DNA of 64,000 nucleotides from Xylanibacter muris (GCF_013166605.1 NZ_JABKKF010000009.1:62001-126000), one strand, 5' to 3'; positions 26,577 through 36,130 are shown, numbered from the stretch's first letter. The notes: generated by a model from the letters alone, not told the origin. Numbers and translations: made by a program.

Positions 26577-26927
26577 ATGAATAGTAGATTATTTATTGTT
26601 TTTGTATTTTTACTGATATTTCCGTGCCCGTTTGTCATTGCAGGAATAGTCGTTCTTGATAATGATGAAAACGAATTGTCACGTGACAGACATGTTGAAA
26701 TACCCGTCGTCTCTTTCAACGACAGTATTTTGACCGTGTCTTCCGACAGTATTATAAATAATGTGGAGGTTGTGATAAAGGACCGCTCCGGCAATGCCGT
26801 TTATTCAGTAACAGTAGATGCGGTTCCCGATGGCAGCTCAGTTTCTTTGCCCGGAAGTTTTGAGAACAGAGGATATACTCTGGAGCTGTGTTATGACGGT
26901 AATTACCTTTATGGTCATATCGAATGA
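26577..26927 (+). CDS. DUF3244-type small secreted protein
   Basis: 116 aa with a signal peptide (about residues 1-21) and one beta-sandwich-like domain: ILTVSSDSIINNVEVVIKDRSGNAVYS followed by VSLPGSFENRGYTLELCYDGNYLYGHIE. This matches the small DUF3244 proteins of Bacteroides, whose fold resembles a T9SS-type C-terminal domain standing alone. Function unknown. It is the first structural gene after the TTGTGAA boxes. Confidence 0.75.
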   Translation: MNSRLFIVFVFLLIFPCPFVIAGIVVLDNDENELSRDRHVEIPVVSFNDSILTVSSDSIINNVEVVIKDRSGNAVYSVTVDAVPDGSSVSLPGSFENRGYTLELCYDGNYLYGHIE

Positions 26928-26967
26928 CTCTATACGGATAAATTTTGAGACTTTTTCGGAAATTTTC

Positions 26968-26997
26968 TTTGACTTAAAAGCTTTTTGTGTATATTTG
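26968..26997 (+). promoter_or_regulatory. Promoter of the lipoprotein-protease pair
   Basis: TTTG at 26968-26971 and TATATTTG at 26990-26997 with an 18-bp gap. The predicted leader before the ATG at 27140 is about 135 nt, with no clear structure seen in it. Confidence 0.55.
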
Positions 26998-27139
26998 CAA
27001 TTGATAAACGTGACAATATGTTAGCGCAAAGGATGGTTTTATGACTTGTTATGCTGTTATAGGCTGATGATGTTGCTTTTTGGTATTTTGGAACAAATGA
27101 CCGTATAATAAATTATTAACAATTAAAATTAACTTGATT

Positions 27140-28045
27140 ATGAGGAAACTGTTTCTTTTTCTTGGCATACTTGCAGCCTTTTATGCCTTGTCATCCTGTT
27201 CTGACGATGAAGTTTCCGACAGTTTTGAATCCCCTCCGTCAGTCCTTGGCGTTTCCCGTGCTATGACCGTTGATGAGCTCACGGATCAGCTCCGCCTCTA
27301 CGACCGCGACATCGGCCTCGCGTACAGTGACGCTCCTTTCAAGAGCCTGAAACCGGTTACTTTCACCACAAAGGACAAGATAAAGATAGCCTTGGCCGAT
27401 GTAAAGGGCGGTCTGCGCGGTGCCGGCGGCGGTGTTCCCGGTGTTATTGTTGGTGCGGCGGTGCAGTCTTTGATAAAGGCCGCCGAGATTTATGCCTGGA
27501 AGAATTTAAAGGCATTGGTGGGCGATGCCGTCCGCAACAATCTTGTTTTGGGTAACGGCAGCTTTTCTTTTGCCGACAGCGTGGGCTATTATCACAATGC
27601 GGTTGAGGCCTGCATGTATGAAATAAACAGCAGCAGCCACCTCATGACGTCATATTCCCTTATAGGGCGTGCCGACCTTCTTATGCGTCATTTTTCTTCC
27701 GGATATGCGGAAGAGGGCGGTCTTGGCACTGCGGAAAAGAAAGCCATTGCCGAGAGAATAGAAAATGTACGTAATATAGCTGATGACAATCTTTCTTTCG
27801 ATGCCTATCTGGGCCGGCTTAAGGCAGAGACCCCCGAGGATGCCGGCTACCTTGACTTTGCCGCGGAATATCTTTATACTGTATTTTATGCCAATGTAGA
27901 TCTTGAAGAATATACCGGTGAGGTTGTCCTTATGATAAAGAACTCCAACATAGACATTGATGATTCCTCTCTTCTTTATAAATGTATACAGATAGCCCAC
28001 GCCAGCGTGGTTTATGCCCGTAATACGACCTTAACCGAAAACTAA
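27140..28045 (+). CDS. Unrecognised lipoprotein upstream of the C13-like protease
   Basis: 301-aa lipoprotein with lipobox LSSC at about residues 16-19. The ATG at 27140 is preferred over the in-frame TTG at 27134. I do not recognise the family. Visible features are a glycine-rich stretch (KGGLRGAGGGVPGVIVGAAVQ, about 93-112) that resembles a glycine-zipper membrane helix, a Leu/Ala-rich helical C-terminal half, and no cysteines beyond the lipobox except in the last third. It ends 12 bp before the protease gene, so the two are almost certainly co-transcribed. It could be an anchor, inhibitor or substrate of the protease; none of these is shown by the sequence. Confidence 0.75.
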   Translation: MRKLFLFLGILAAFYALSSCSDDEVSDSFESPPSVLGVSRAMTVDELTDQLRLYDRDIGLAYSDAPFKSLKPVTFTTKDKIKIALADVKGGLRGAGGGVPGVIVGAAVQSLIKAAEIYAWKNLKALVGDAVRNNLVLGNGSFSFADSVGYYHNAVEACMYEINSSSHLMTSYSLIGRADLLMRHFSSGYAEEGGLGTAEKKAIAERIENVRNIADDNLSFDAYLGRLKAETPEDAGYLDFAAEYLYTVFYANVDLEEYTGEVVLMIKNSNIDIDDSSLLYKCIQIAHASVVYARNTTLTEN

Positions 28046-28057
28046 ACAGATTTTCTT

Positions 28058-30883
28058 ATGAGAAAGATAATATATTTTATAATGTTTCTGACAGGTGTGA
28101 ATGTTAATGCACAATCAGTCATAGGTGGCGGTGGTCCGGTTATAGATGTAAAGGAAATAACTGTGACGGACTCAATGGCAGTCTCCTTTGCAATGGAAAA
28201 AACCGATCGTAGGAAATGTGAATATTATATTGGAGACGCGACAATGCCAATAAAGGATGTTGGTAGTGGTGATGCATGTTGGCTTGTTTTTGTTGATGAG
28301 TGTCCGTATGCAGGCTGGGAACATCCGTGTAAGTATTTCTATATAAAAAAAAGTATAGAGTCTGGCAGAATAGAAAAATCCGTTTTTATTTTAGATTCTG
28401 TCCGTCCTCCAGGCGATGTGGATTTAAGGCGTGTCAAGGTGATGCCACGGTTTAGAACGGATAGAAAGCCTGTTGTTGGTAAGTTGCAGCCTTACACTGA
28501 TATGAATGCATCGTCCGGCCATACATACGCCGTGATACTCAGCGGCGGAATGAACAGGAACGCTAATTCCGAGAGATATTGGAACGACTGTTCTTTTATA
28601 TATCAGACCCTCAGGAACACCTATCATGTGCCGAAGGAAAACATCAGCGTCCTGATTTCCGACGGTACCGACCCTGCTGACGACATGACCCTTTACAGCG
28701 GAGGCACAGGCTCGTCTCCCCTCGACTTGGACGGTGACGGTGTTCCCGATACTGAATACTCGGCCACCAAGGCAAACCTTTCCGGTGTTATATCCTCATT
28801 GTCGGGCCGGCTTACCGACAGCGACCATCTTCTCGTCTTTGTCACCTCTCACGGTGGATATGACAGGAATACGGGGCGTTCATACCTTTACATGTGGAAC
28901 AATGAGAAGCTTTACGACACAGAGCTTGACGCCTGTCTTGACCGTGTGGATGCGGGCTTTATCACGGTGGTGTTGGGCCAGTGCAACTCCGGTGGTTTTG
29001 TCGGTGTGCTTAAGCGTCCGAACCGCATAATCGCCGCTGCCTGCAAGGCTGACGAGCTTTCTTATGAATGTCCCGAGCTTCCTTTCAACGAGTTTATGTA
29101 TCATTGGACTTGTGCCCTTAACGGCAGTGATGCCTACGGCAACGACATCACCGGTTGGAATTGCCGTAAGGGTCTTCCTATAGTGAAGGCCTGGAACTAC
29201 GCCTCCTTCAATGACCATTATGCCAACAGCAACTATGTCTTTGCGCATGAGACCCCGATGCAGAACAGCTTTACCCATTCCGTGGCCAACGACCTGTCGC
29301 TTGATTCCATCCCTCCCACAGTAGACCTCTGTTTCGACTATTACGGAAAAGACAACGATATGGTGTCTGAGATGAATACAAAGACGTATGTTACTCCATC
29401 GCCATTTTTGCCTGTAAAATGGCCAAAATATTATGCAGAGCAGATTGACGAGGAAGATATGGATTTACGTCAATTCAATTTTTGGAAAAGTCCTTATATA
29501 TGGATAAGGAACCAGGAGGATGGAGTGGAAAATCAGGAGACGGAACGTCCGATAATAGAAAGAAGAAAGCCTATATTTGTTTATGTAAAGGTTCGTAATA
29601 GAGGTGTTAAGTCTTATAATGGTAATGGTATGAGTGTATATACCTGTTGGGCAAAAAGTTCTATGGCAATACCTGAAGATCAATGGTTGGGAGTTGCACA
29701 AAGTTTAAAGCTTGGGTTGTTTGGTGGAACTTTTGGTCCTGTTGATATATCACAGGAAATACAAGCAGGAAATAATTCTATAATTATGGCAGAATTAACT
29801 TTAGCTAATAAGAATCTTACAGAAATGCAGAAACCAGGTGCTAATTTGTGTATATTGGCTTACTTGGATTTTTCAGAAGATTTTGGAACAATCCCCGTTG
29901 ATTCCAATAATATTGCAGCCGTATGGAATACCAACAAGCTTGCTCAGAGCAATGTTATTCATTCAGAATTGGAAGCATATTATAAGGAAGCTGATACTAT
30001 GCGTGTTACCGTGCCAAACATAAGAAGTACTCCTAAGAAATATAACATCCGCGTTGTGTCAAGAGACCCGAAAATGAATGCCGTGTTCTCCGAGGCAAAA
30101 GTTTCCGTGAACATGTCAAAGAATCTTGCCCTGGCATGGAGACAGGGTGGTTCAGTTTCTCAGGCCGTACAGCCCGACCGCAATATCAGCGAGAAGCTTT
30201 ATATTCTCAGCGACAGCAGCCGTATAGACCGTATAGAGTTGAATCCCTATCAGGTGGAGAAAATTTCTTTGAACTGCAACTTCCTTGCCGACAAGACCAT
30301 CACGGAGCGTAAGAGCTATGACATAGACCTCGCCATGTATGACAGCGAGACGGGCCAATGTCTCGGTGGTGAGACCTTCCGCGTAGTTCAGGAACCCCGT
30401 CCGGCAATAAATCCCGAAGTGGACATAGTCAATCAGGGCGGCACTGTCGTTCTTACAGCCGGCAATGTCAGCGAGGACGCCACGTACGAGTGGTACGATT
30501 CCGAAGGCCGGCTTATAGGCACTGGCGCTTCTCTTACAGTTCCTTCCGGTATGTCAGCGGAGAACTACACCGTGAAGGTGGAGGCTATGAGCGATGGAGC
30601 TATAAGTTTCTCAGAGGTAAGCGTTTCCGGCATGTCCGCAATCCGGAGCGTTGATGCCAATAACAATCGCGACGAGGTGGTTGTGACCTTTGACCGTCCG
30701 GTAGCGTCCCGGTCATCCTTGCGTCTTGCCTATTCCTCAGGCAACACTCCCGTATCTGAATACACTCTTGACTGTGGCGCTGAAAGCTACGTCATCCCTG
30801 CCACGGGGATGCGTCCCGGTGTATATCAGGTGTCTCTGATAGAGAACGGCAAGCTTGCCGGCTCGTATAAATTTGTAAAATAA
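28058..30883 (+). CDS. Secreted caspase-fold cysteine protease (C13/legumain-like) with T9SS-like C-terminal domain
   Basis: 941 aa. A signal peptide (1-19) is followed by an N-terminal region, then a caspase-hemoglobinase fold at about residues 145-390. The dyad is His265 in VTSHGG and Cys309 in GQCNSGG, 44 residues apart as in family C13. A DLDGDGVPDTE calcium-loop-like segment sits before it. Residues of about 490-690 look like CARDB-type beta domains, about 785-850 like an Ig domain (YEWYDSEGRLIGTG), and the end (GVYQVSLIENGKLAGSYKFVK) resembles a T9SS sorting domain. Base composition is uneven: 29340-30000 is clearly AT-richer than the parts on either side. The clostripain and gingipain families are alternatives. 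Confidence 0.8.
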   Translation: MRKIIYFIMFLTGVNVNAQSVIGGGGPVIDVKEITVTDSMAVSFAMEKTDRRKCEYYIGDATMPIKDVGSGDACWLVFVDECPYAGWEHPCKYFYIKKSIESGRIEKSVFILDSVRPPGDVDLRRVKVMPRFRTDRKPVVGKLQPYTDMNASSGHTYAVILSGGMNRNANSERYWNDCSFIYQTLRNTYHVPKENISVLISDGTDPADDMTLYSGGTGSSPLDLDGDGVPDTEYSATKANLSGVISSLSGRLTDSDHLLVFVTSHGGYDRNTGRSYLYMWNNEKLYDTELDACLDRVDAGFITVVLGQCNSGGFVGVLKRPNRIIAAACKADELSYECPELPFNEFMYHWTCALNGSDAYGNDITGWNCRKGLPIVKAWNYASFNDHYANSNYVFAHETPMQNSFTHSVANDLSLDSIPPTVDLCFDYYGKDNDMVSEMNTKTYVTPSPFLPVKWPKYYAEQIDEEDMDLRQFNFWKSPYIWIRNQEDGVENQETERPIIERRKPIFVYVKVRNRGVKSYNGNGMSVYTCWAKSSMAIPEDQWLGVAQSLKLGLFGGTFGPVDISQEIQAGNNSIIMAELTLANKNLTEMQKPGANLCILAYLDFSEDFGTIPVDSNNIAAVWNTNKLAQSNVIHSELEAYYKEADTMRVTVPNIRSTPKKYNIRVVSRDPKMNAVFSEAKVSVNMSKNLALAWRQGGSVSQAVQPDRNISEKLYILSDSSRIDRIELNPYQVEKISLNCNFLADKTITERKSYDIDLAMYDSETGQCLGGETFRVVQEPRPAINPEVDIVNQGGTVVLTAGNVSEDATYEWYDSEGRLIGTGASLTVPSGMSAENYTVKVEAMSDGAISFSEVSVSGMSAIRSVDANNNRDEVVVTFDRPVASRSSLRLAYSSGNTPVSEYTLDCGAESYVIPATGMRPGVYQVSLIENGKLAGSYKFVK

Positions 30884-30894
30884 TCAACTATTCA

Positions 30895-30937
30895 GTTTCC
30901 TGGCGGTGGGGGCATAGACCCTTATCGGTCAGGAAAC
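30895..30937 (+). terminator. Hairpin after the protease gene
   Basis: GTTTCCTG (30895-30902) pairs with CAGGAAAC (30930-30937), and GGGG/CCC inside the loop can extend it. No T run follows, so it may be a 3'-end stabiliser and not a terminator. Confidence 0.4.
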
Positions 30938-31016
30938 ATCTCTCTCTTCAAATCCCTTTGCAAGTATAGGGATGCGCTGTTATAACGATATTTTTAAATT
31001 TTAAAAACTGTGACTT

Positions 31017-32576
31017 ATGAAAAAGACAATAATTACCTCGTTGGCATTGCTCACCTCTGTGTTTTCCGTGGGGCAGAATATAAAAGTCATTTCTGAATTG
31101 TATTCTTGGGATGGCTATAATTTAGAGAAGGCTCTTGGCAATGAATGGGCGGAAATAGACTCTCTTGTTGTTTTAACTTGCAGTCGGGGAATGATAAATG
31201 AAAGTGATTTTCCCTTTATCCGTAAATGTTGTGAGGAGGGCCGTCTCAGCGGAATAGACTTTCGTAGAATTAAGATGGAAAACATTCCCTCTTCTGCATT
31301 CTCTCCGTCAGTATCCTCAGACGGTGTCAGACGGGAAAGTAAACTAAAATATATAACTTTACCGGCCGGTCTGAGAGGTATAGGCGAGTCGGCTTTTCTT
31401 GGAACAAATTTGATAACTGTAGACATTCCCCGTACTGTTGAGTCTATTGGTTCCCGTGCCTTTGGTGAGTGCCCGAATCTGCGTTCTGTCATCTTGCGCG
31501 GGAATACTCCCATGAAAGGTGTGGCTCCCGATGCCTTTTCAGGAATAGCTCCCGATGCCGTCCTGACTGTTGATACGGAATCTGCTGAGCATTACCGTTC
31601 TTCCGATACATGGAAAGTGTTTAAATCCATATATGCAGATGATGATATCTTCAGGACGCTTTCCGTTCACTTTGACGGCAGTCTCACAGCGAAGGAAATT
31701 CTTGGCAAGGATTCTGCAAATGTCGATTCTCTGATTGTCACAGGTGTTCCTACTGCGTCAGATTTGCTTTATATGATGTGTTTGCCTGTTTTTAGCAACG
31801 GGCGGCTTTACGGTTTGAATCTCTATGACTGTGACATTGAAAAAATCTCAGATGATGTAGATTTCTTTGGTTACAAAAACAGAATAAATTATCTGAATCT
31901 GCCCAAAAAGTTGAAAAAAATCAATGATAGTTTTTTGGGTAACACATATATCAGATGGTGCTCCATTCCCAATACAATAGAGGAAATAGGTATTGCAGCC
32001 TTTAATGAATGTAGAAATCTGAACATGGATTTGATCATCCCTGAAGGCGTAAAGATTGTCGGTTTTACGGCATTCTATAATTGTTATAATTTGAAATCAA
32101 TATATCTTCCGTCAACCCTGTCGAAGTTGGGAGAATGGTCGTTCTATATGCCAAGTGCCGGGAGATTTCCAGACAAGGTGTTGGATGTATATATGAACAG
32201 AATGACTCCACCTGAATATATATACTTGGATGGTTATACTCAGGAGGATATTTTGGGTATGGGTGGGGCATTCAATATATGGTGGGATAATGCTTGTCAT
32301 AACGTTCGTCTTTTCGTTCCCGTCGGTGCAAAGAAGAACTATGAGAATAATAAAAATTGGGAAGTCTTGAGTGAGATAATCGAGACCCCGGAGCTTACCG
32401 GTGGTCCGAACGGAATAGACGGCACGGTTGTATCTTCTGACGCAGACAGCGACATTACCGAGGTATATACCGTTTCGGGGCGTCTGGTATGGCGTGGCAC
32501 GGGCGAGCCTCAGCTCTCCAAAGGCCTTTATATAATGAAGACAGGCGGAAAGGCAGAGAAGCGCGTTGTCAGGTAA
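31017..32576 (+). CDS. BspA-like leucine-rich repeat surface protein with T9SS-like tail (paralogue 1)
   Basis: 519 aa. Signal peptide (1-19), then LRR_5/BspA repeats of the form LPAGLRGIGESAFLGT..LITVDIPRTVESIGSRAFGEC, in two blocks (about residues 110-175 and 285-385). The C-terminus EVYTVSGRLVWRGT...LSKGLYIMKTGGKAEKRVVR has the shape of a type A T9SS sorting domain: VY.vsGrlV, GlYimk, basic end. BspA-like proteins bind host or bacterial surfaces. It is paralogous to the next gene, and their last 180 bp are very similar in DNA. Parts of this gene (31090-31250, 31780-32380) are AT-richer than its paralogue. Confidence 0.85.
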   Translation: MKKTIITSLALLTSVFSVGQNIKVISELYSWDGYNLEKALGNEWAEIDSLVVLTCSRGMINESDFPFIRKCCEEGRLSGIDFRRIKMENIPSSAFSPSVSSDGVRRESKLKYITLPAGLRGIGESAFLGTNLITVDIPRTVESIGSRAFGECPNLRSVILRGNTPMKGVAPDAFSGIAPDAVLTVDTESAEHYRSSDTWKVFKSIYADDDIFRTLSVHFDGSLTAKEILGKDSANVDSLIVTGVPTASDLLYMMCLPVFSNGRLYGLNLYDCDIEKISDDVDFFGYKNRINYLNLPKKLKKINDSFLGNTYIRWCSIPNTIEEIGIAAFNECRNLNMDLIIPEGVKIVGFTAFYNCYNLKSIYLPSTLSKLGEWSFYMPSAGRFPDKVLDVYMNRMTPPEYIYLDGYTQEDILGMGGAFNIWWDNACHNVRLFVPVGAKKNYENNKNWEVLSEIIETPELTGGPNGIDGTVVSSDADSDITEVYTVSGRLVWRGTGEPQLSKGLYIMKTGGKAEKRVVR

Positions 32577-32632
32577 CGCCCCTGTAACTGTTTATAATCA
32601 ACACATAATTTTAATATATAAGAAATCCGCCT

Positions 32633-34174
32633 ATGAAACGTTTATTTATTATTTCATCCATTCTTCTCGCCCCTTTGCTGAGCTTTGGGGCGGAGAAGGT
32701 CATCAAGACCGTCACGGGCTTGTCTTCTTCCGGGCTTACCCTTTCCGAGGCTGTCGGCTCGGACTGTTATGAAATGGACTCCCTTGTTGTGTCCGATCCC
32801 GAATATCGTCTTACGGCAGCGGACATGATGTTTATGCGCGACTGCAGCGAGCGCTGGCGTCTACGTGGCATAGACCTCTCCGGCATACGTGCCGAGGACG
32901 ATTGCATTCCCGCATACGCTTTTGCCAATTCAAAGGTGAACTTTCCCGGTCTCCAGTCTGTTGCGTCAGCAGAGCCCGGTTATCCTAAGATTCACTACAT
33001 GAGGCTTCCCTCGGGGCTTCGCGAGATAGGTGAGCATGCCTTCACCGCGGGTGATATCCGTGCTGTAGACATACCACGTACCGTGTTGAGGCTTGGCAAT
33101 GGAGCTTTCGCGGGCTGCGTTAACCTCAAGAGCGTTACCTTGCGGGGTAAGGACCCGTTGCGGGTACTTAACGATGATGTGTTTTCATTTGTCCATCCGG
33201 AAGCGGTTCTTCGTGTCACCCCCGGTACAGGCCATGTGTATTCCTCCCATCCTGAGTGGGGCACGTTTGCCTCGATAGTCGAGGATGCCGGAGTGTTCGT
33301 GACGAGGAGTGTCTCTTTGACTTCCGGTTTGCCGTTGGAAAGTCTTCTTGGAGACTTGGCCGGTGAGACAGACTCTCTGATACTCTCAGGTCTCACGACC
33401 TCTTCCGACCTTGCCTGGCTCCGCGACCTTTCAGTCACGGGTCATACCCGTCTCAGCGGTCTGAACCTTACCGCCTGCACGTTGGAGAGCCTCGTATCCG
33501 GATCTTTTGAGAACTCCAACCTTCTTTACTGCACCCTTCCCGTTATGCTCCGTGAAATCGGTGACCGCAGTTTCCGCAACACTCTTCTTGAGAGCGTGTC
33601 TTTCAATCCTCTTGTGCGTAGCATCGGCTCCTGTGCCTTTGAGGACTGTGTTTTCCTGCGCGGTGACATTGTCGTTCCCGAGGGCTGTGTAAGTATCGGT
33701 GATGGCTGTTTCGGTGGCTGTGTGTCTACCGTATCAGTGATGCTTCCTTCCACAGTCGAGACTGTCGGTGACGGTGCGCTCCGTCTTCCTGCAGATGCCG
33801 TCGGTGTCCGCGATGTTTATGTGAACAGGCGTGTACCTCCTTCCACTCCCGGTGTGACGGGGCCTGCGGTATCCGGTTCAGGTGACATGCCAGCCTCCGC
33901 CCGTCGTCTTTATGTTCCTATGGGGGCAGGTCCTGCTTATCTTGCCGCTCCCTATTGGCGTGACTTCGGTTCTGTGATAGAGACAGCTCTTCTCAGCGGT
34001 GGGCCGGACGGTATAGACGGCACGGTGGTATCTTCGTGCACGGACAGCGGCATGGCCGAGGTATACACCGTTTCCGGTCGTCTTGTATGGCGTGGCACCA
34101 GCAGTCCCCGGTTGGAGAAAGGCCTTTATATAATAAAGAAAGGTGGAGGGGCCGAGAAGCATATAGTCAGATAG
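32633..34174 (+). CDS. BspA-like leucine-rich repeat surface protein with T9SS-like tail (paralogue 2)
   Basis: 513 aa with the same plan as the preceding gene: signal peptide, LRR_5 repeats (MRLPSGLREIGEHAFTAGDIRAVDIPRTVLRLGNGAF; LPVMLREIGDRSF; IVVPEGCVSIGDGCFGGC) and the C-terminal block EVYTVSGRLVWRGTSSPRLEKGLYIIKKGGGAEKHIVR. The gene is uniformly GC-rich with C-ending codons, unlike the mosaic paralogue 1. It lies 56 bp downstream and is ended by a terminator. A tandem duplication followed by divergence is the simplest origin. Confidence 0.85.
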   Translation: MKRLFIISSILLAPLLSFGAEKVIKTVTGLSSSGLTLSEAVGSDCYEMDSLVVSDPEYRLTAADMMFMRDCSERWRLRGIDLSGIRAEDDCIPAYAFANSKVNFPGLQSVASAEPGYPKIHYMRLPSGLREIGEHAFTAGDIRAVDIPRTVLRLGNGAFAGCVNLKSVTLRGKDPLRVLNDDVFSFVHPEAVLRVTPGTGHVYSSHPEWGTFASIVEDAGVFVTRSVSLTSGLPLESLLGDLAGETDSLILSGLTTSSDLAWLRDLSVTGHTRLSGLNLTACTLESLVSGSFENSNLLYCTLPVMLREIGDRSFRNTLLESVSFNPLVRSIGSCAFEDCVFLRGDIVVPEGCVSIGDGCFGGCVSTVSVMLPSTVETVGDGALRLPADAVGVRDVYVNRRVPPSTPGVTGPAVSGSGDMPASARRLYVPMGAGPAYLAAPYWRDFGSVIETALLSGGPDGIDGTVVSSCTDSGMAEVYTVSGRLVWRGTSSPRLEKGLYIIKKGGGAEKHIVR

Positions 34175-34192
34175 TCTTTCCATTCTAAAAAA

Positions 34193-34237
34193 CGTCCCCC
34201 TGTTTTGGATACAAAGATGCGTCTAAGCAGGGGGATG
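34193..34237 (+). terminator. Intrinsic terminator after LRR paralogue 2
   Basis: TCCCCCTG (34195-34202) pairs with CAGGGGGA (34228-34235), extended by C-G and G-T pairs, followed by TGTTTTATTATTATT. Confidence 0.75.
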
Positions 34238-34310
34238 ATGTTTTATTATTATTCCGAAGCGGTGTGTTGGTTGAAAACACTGTTTGAAATATAAGATTTA
34301 TTAACATGGA

Positions 34311-34342
34311 TTTTGTCGATTGATAAATATTGACTAACTTTG
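34311..34342 (+). promoter_or_regulatory. Promoter of the SulP gene
   Basis: TTTTG at 34311-34315 and TAACTTTG at 34335-34342 with a 19-bp gap, about 80 bp before the ATG at 34425. Confidence 0.75.
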
Positions 34343-34424
34343 CAGCCCTTAAAAAGATTTGACATCATTGTATTTAGTTCAGGACATATAATTATTAATA
34401 GGTATAAAAATAGATTTTTTAGTA

Positions 34425-36113
34425 ATGAAAACTTTTGTATTCAGGCCTAAGTTGGTTGATACTTTAAGGGATTATAACCGTAAAACATTTATGGCCGACA
34501 TGATGGCCGGTATCATTGTCGGTATTGTAGCTCTTCCATTGGCCATTGCCTTTGGTATTGCTTCAGGCGTTACACCGGAGAAGGGAATCATAACGGCTAT
34601 TGTTGCAGGACTTGTTGTTTCGGTATTTGGCGGGAGCAAGGTTCAGATAGGCGGTCCTACCGGTGCGTTCATTATTATCATTTACGGTATAATACAGCAG
34701 TATGGCATAGAAGGTCTGACAATAGCGACCCTTATGGCCGGTGGTTTTCTCGTGCTTTTTGGCGTGTTGCGTCTCGGAACGATAATCAAGTATATTCCTT
34801 ATCCCATAATAGTAGGGTTCACGAGTGGAATAGCCGTTACGATTTTCACTACGCAGATAAAAGACCTTTTCGGCTTGACGATAGCCGATGTGCCTTCGGA
34901 TTTTATTGAAAAGTGGGGAGTTTATTTCCGTCATTTCGATACGATCGACCCGTGGAGCTCACTTATAGGAGTGGTGAGTGTTGTTATAATAGCCGTCACC
35001 CCGCGTTTCAGTAAGAAGATACCCGGTTCGCTCATAGCTATAATCTTTATGACAGTTGCAGGCTTATTGCTGAAAAACTTTGCAGGTGTATTTACTGTAG
35101 AGACAATCGGCGACCGTTTTGCAATAAGCAATGAATTACCTGAGGCGCAGCTTCCCCAAATGACATGGGATACGATAAAGAGCCTTGTTTCTCCGGCTAT
35201 CACCATTGCCGTTCTTGGTGCCATCGAGTCTCTTCTTTCCGCTACTGTTGCCGATGGTGTCATCGGTGACCACCATGATTCCAACACCGAGCTTATAGCA
35301 CAGGGACTGGCCAATCTTGCCACTCCGCTTTTCGGAGGTATTCCCGCGACGGGTGCCATAGCACGTACGATGACGAATATAAATAACGGAGGAAAGAGCC
35401 CTGTCGCCGGTATTGTGCATGCAGGTGTCCTGTTGCTTATATTTCTTTTTCTGATGCCTTTGGCACAATATATCCCTATGGCCTGTCTTGCCGGTGTGCT
35501 TGTGGTGGTGTCATACGGAATGTGCGGATGGCGTTCGTTCAAGGCTCTTATGAGAAATCCAAAGAGTGATGTTACGGTATTGCTTATTACATTTTTCCTG
35601 ACGATAGTGTTTGACCTTACCGTGGCCATTGAGGTTGGCCTTATTATCGCATGTCTGCTTTTCATGAAGCGTATGTCTGAGACAACGGATGTGAAGGTGG
35701 TGCTTGACGAGATCGACCCTAATGAGGAGACAGACATAAAGGTCGGTAATCTTGAGCATCTGACAATTCCGGAGGGTGTTGAGGTCTATGAAATAAACGG
35801 CCCGTATTTCTTCGGGGCAGGAAATAAGTTTGAAGAAATGATGGCTGCCTTTGGTGACCGTCCCAAAGTGCGTATTATCCGTATGCGTAAGGTGCCTTTT
35901 GTTGATTCCACAGGTATTCATAACCTTACAAACCTTTGTATGATGAGTAAAAAGGAAGGAATACACATTGTTTTGTCCGGAGTTAATCCAAAGGTTCACA
36001 ATACTCTTGAGAAGGCCGGTTTCGAGGATATGATAGGCAGGGAAAATATATGCAGCCATATCAATACGGCACTTTCAAAGGCAAAGGAAATTGTCGAGGC
36101 AGGGAAACGGTGA
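34425..36113 (+). CDS. SulP/SLC26 family anion transporter with STAS domain
   Basis: 562-aa inner-membrane transporter. The N-terminus DMMAGIIVGIVALPLAIAFGIASG is the SulP signature, followed by about 12 hydrophobic segments including GPTGAFIIIIYGI and GGIPATGAIARTMTNINNGGKSPVAGI. A cytoplasmic STAS domain covers about residues 440-555, with the VDSTGIHNL anion-binding loop. Substrate is sulfate, bicarbonate or another anion; the sequence does not decide. No sulfate assimilation genes are adjacent. It has its own promoter and ends at an exceptional hairpin. Confidence 0.92.
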   Translation: MKTFVFRPKLVDTLRDYNRKTFMADMMAGIIVGIVALPLAIAFGIASGVTPEKGIITAIVAGLVVSVFGGSKVQIGGPTGAFIIIIYGIIQQYGIEGLTIATLMAGGFLVLFGVLRLGTIIKYIPYPIIVGFTSGIAVTIFTTQIKDLFGLTIADVPSDFIEKWGVYFRHFDTIDPWSSLIGVVSVVIIAVTPRFSKKIPGSLIAIIFMTVAGLLLKNFAGVFTVETIGDRFAISNELPEAQLPQMTWDTIKSLVSPAITIAVLGAIESLLSATVADGVIGDHHDSNTELIAQGLANLATPLFGGIPATGAIARTMTNINNGGKSPVAGIVHAGVLLLIFLFLMPLAQYIPMACLAGVLVVVSYGMCGWRSFKALMRNPKSDVTVLLITFFLTIVFDLTVAIEVGLIIACLLFMKRMSETTDVKVVLDEIDPNEETDIKVGNLEHLTIPEGVEVYEINGPYFFGAGNKFEEMMAAFGDRPKVRIIRMRKVPFVDSTGIHNLTNLCMMSKKEGIHIVLSGVNPKVHNTLEKAGFEDMIGRENICSHINTALSKAKEIVEAGKR

Positions 36114-36130
36114 TAAGGACATATTACGAA

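Noticed and set aside
34931..35737. 268-aa minus-strand ORF opposite the SulP gene
   Set aside because: Antisense shadow of membrane-protein coding sequence; no promoter or conserved motif.
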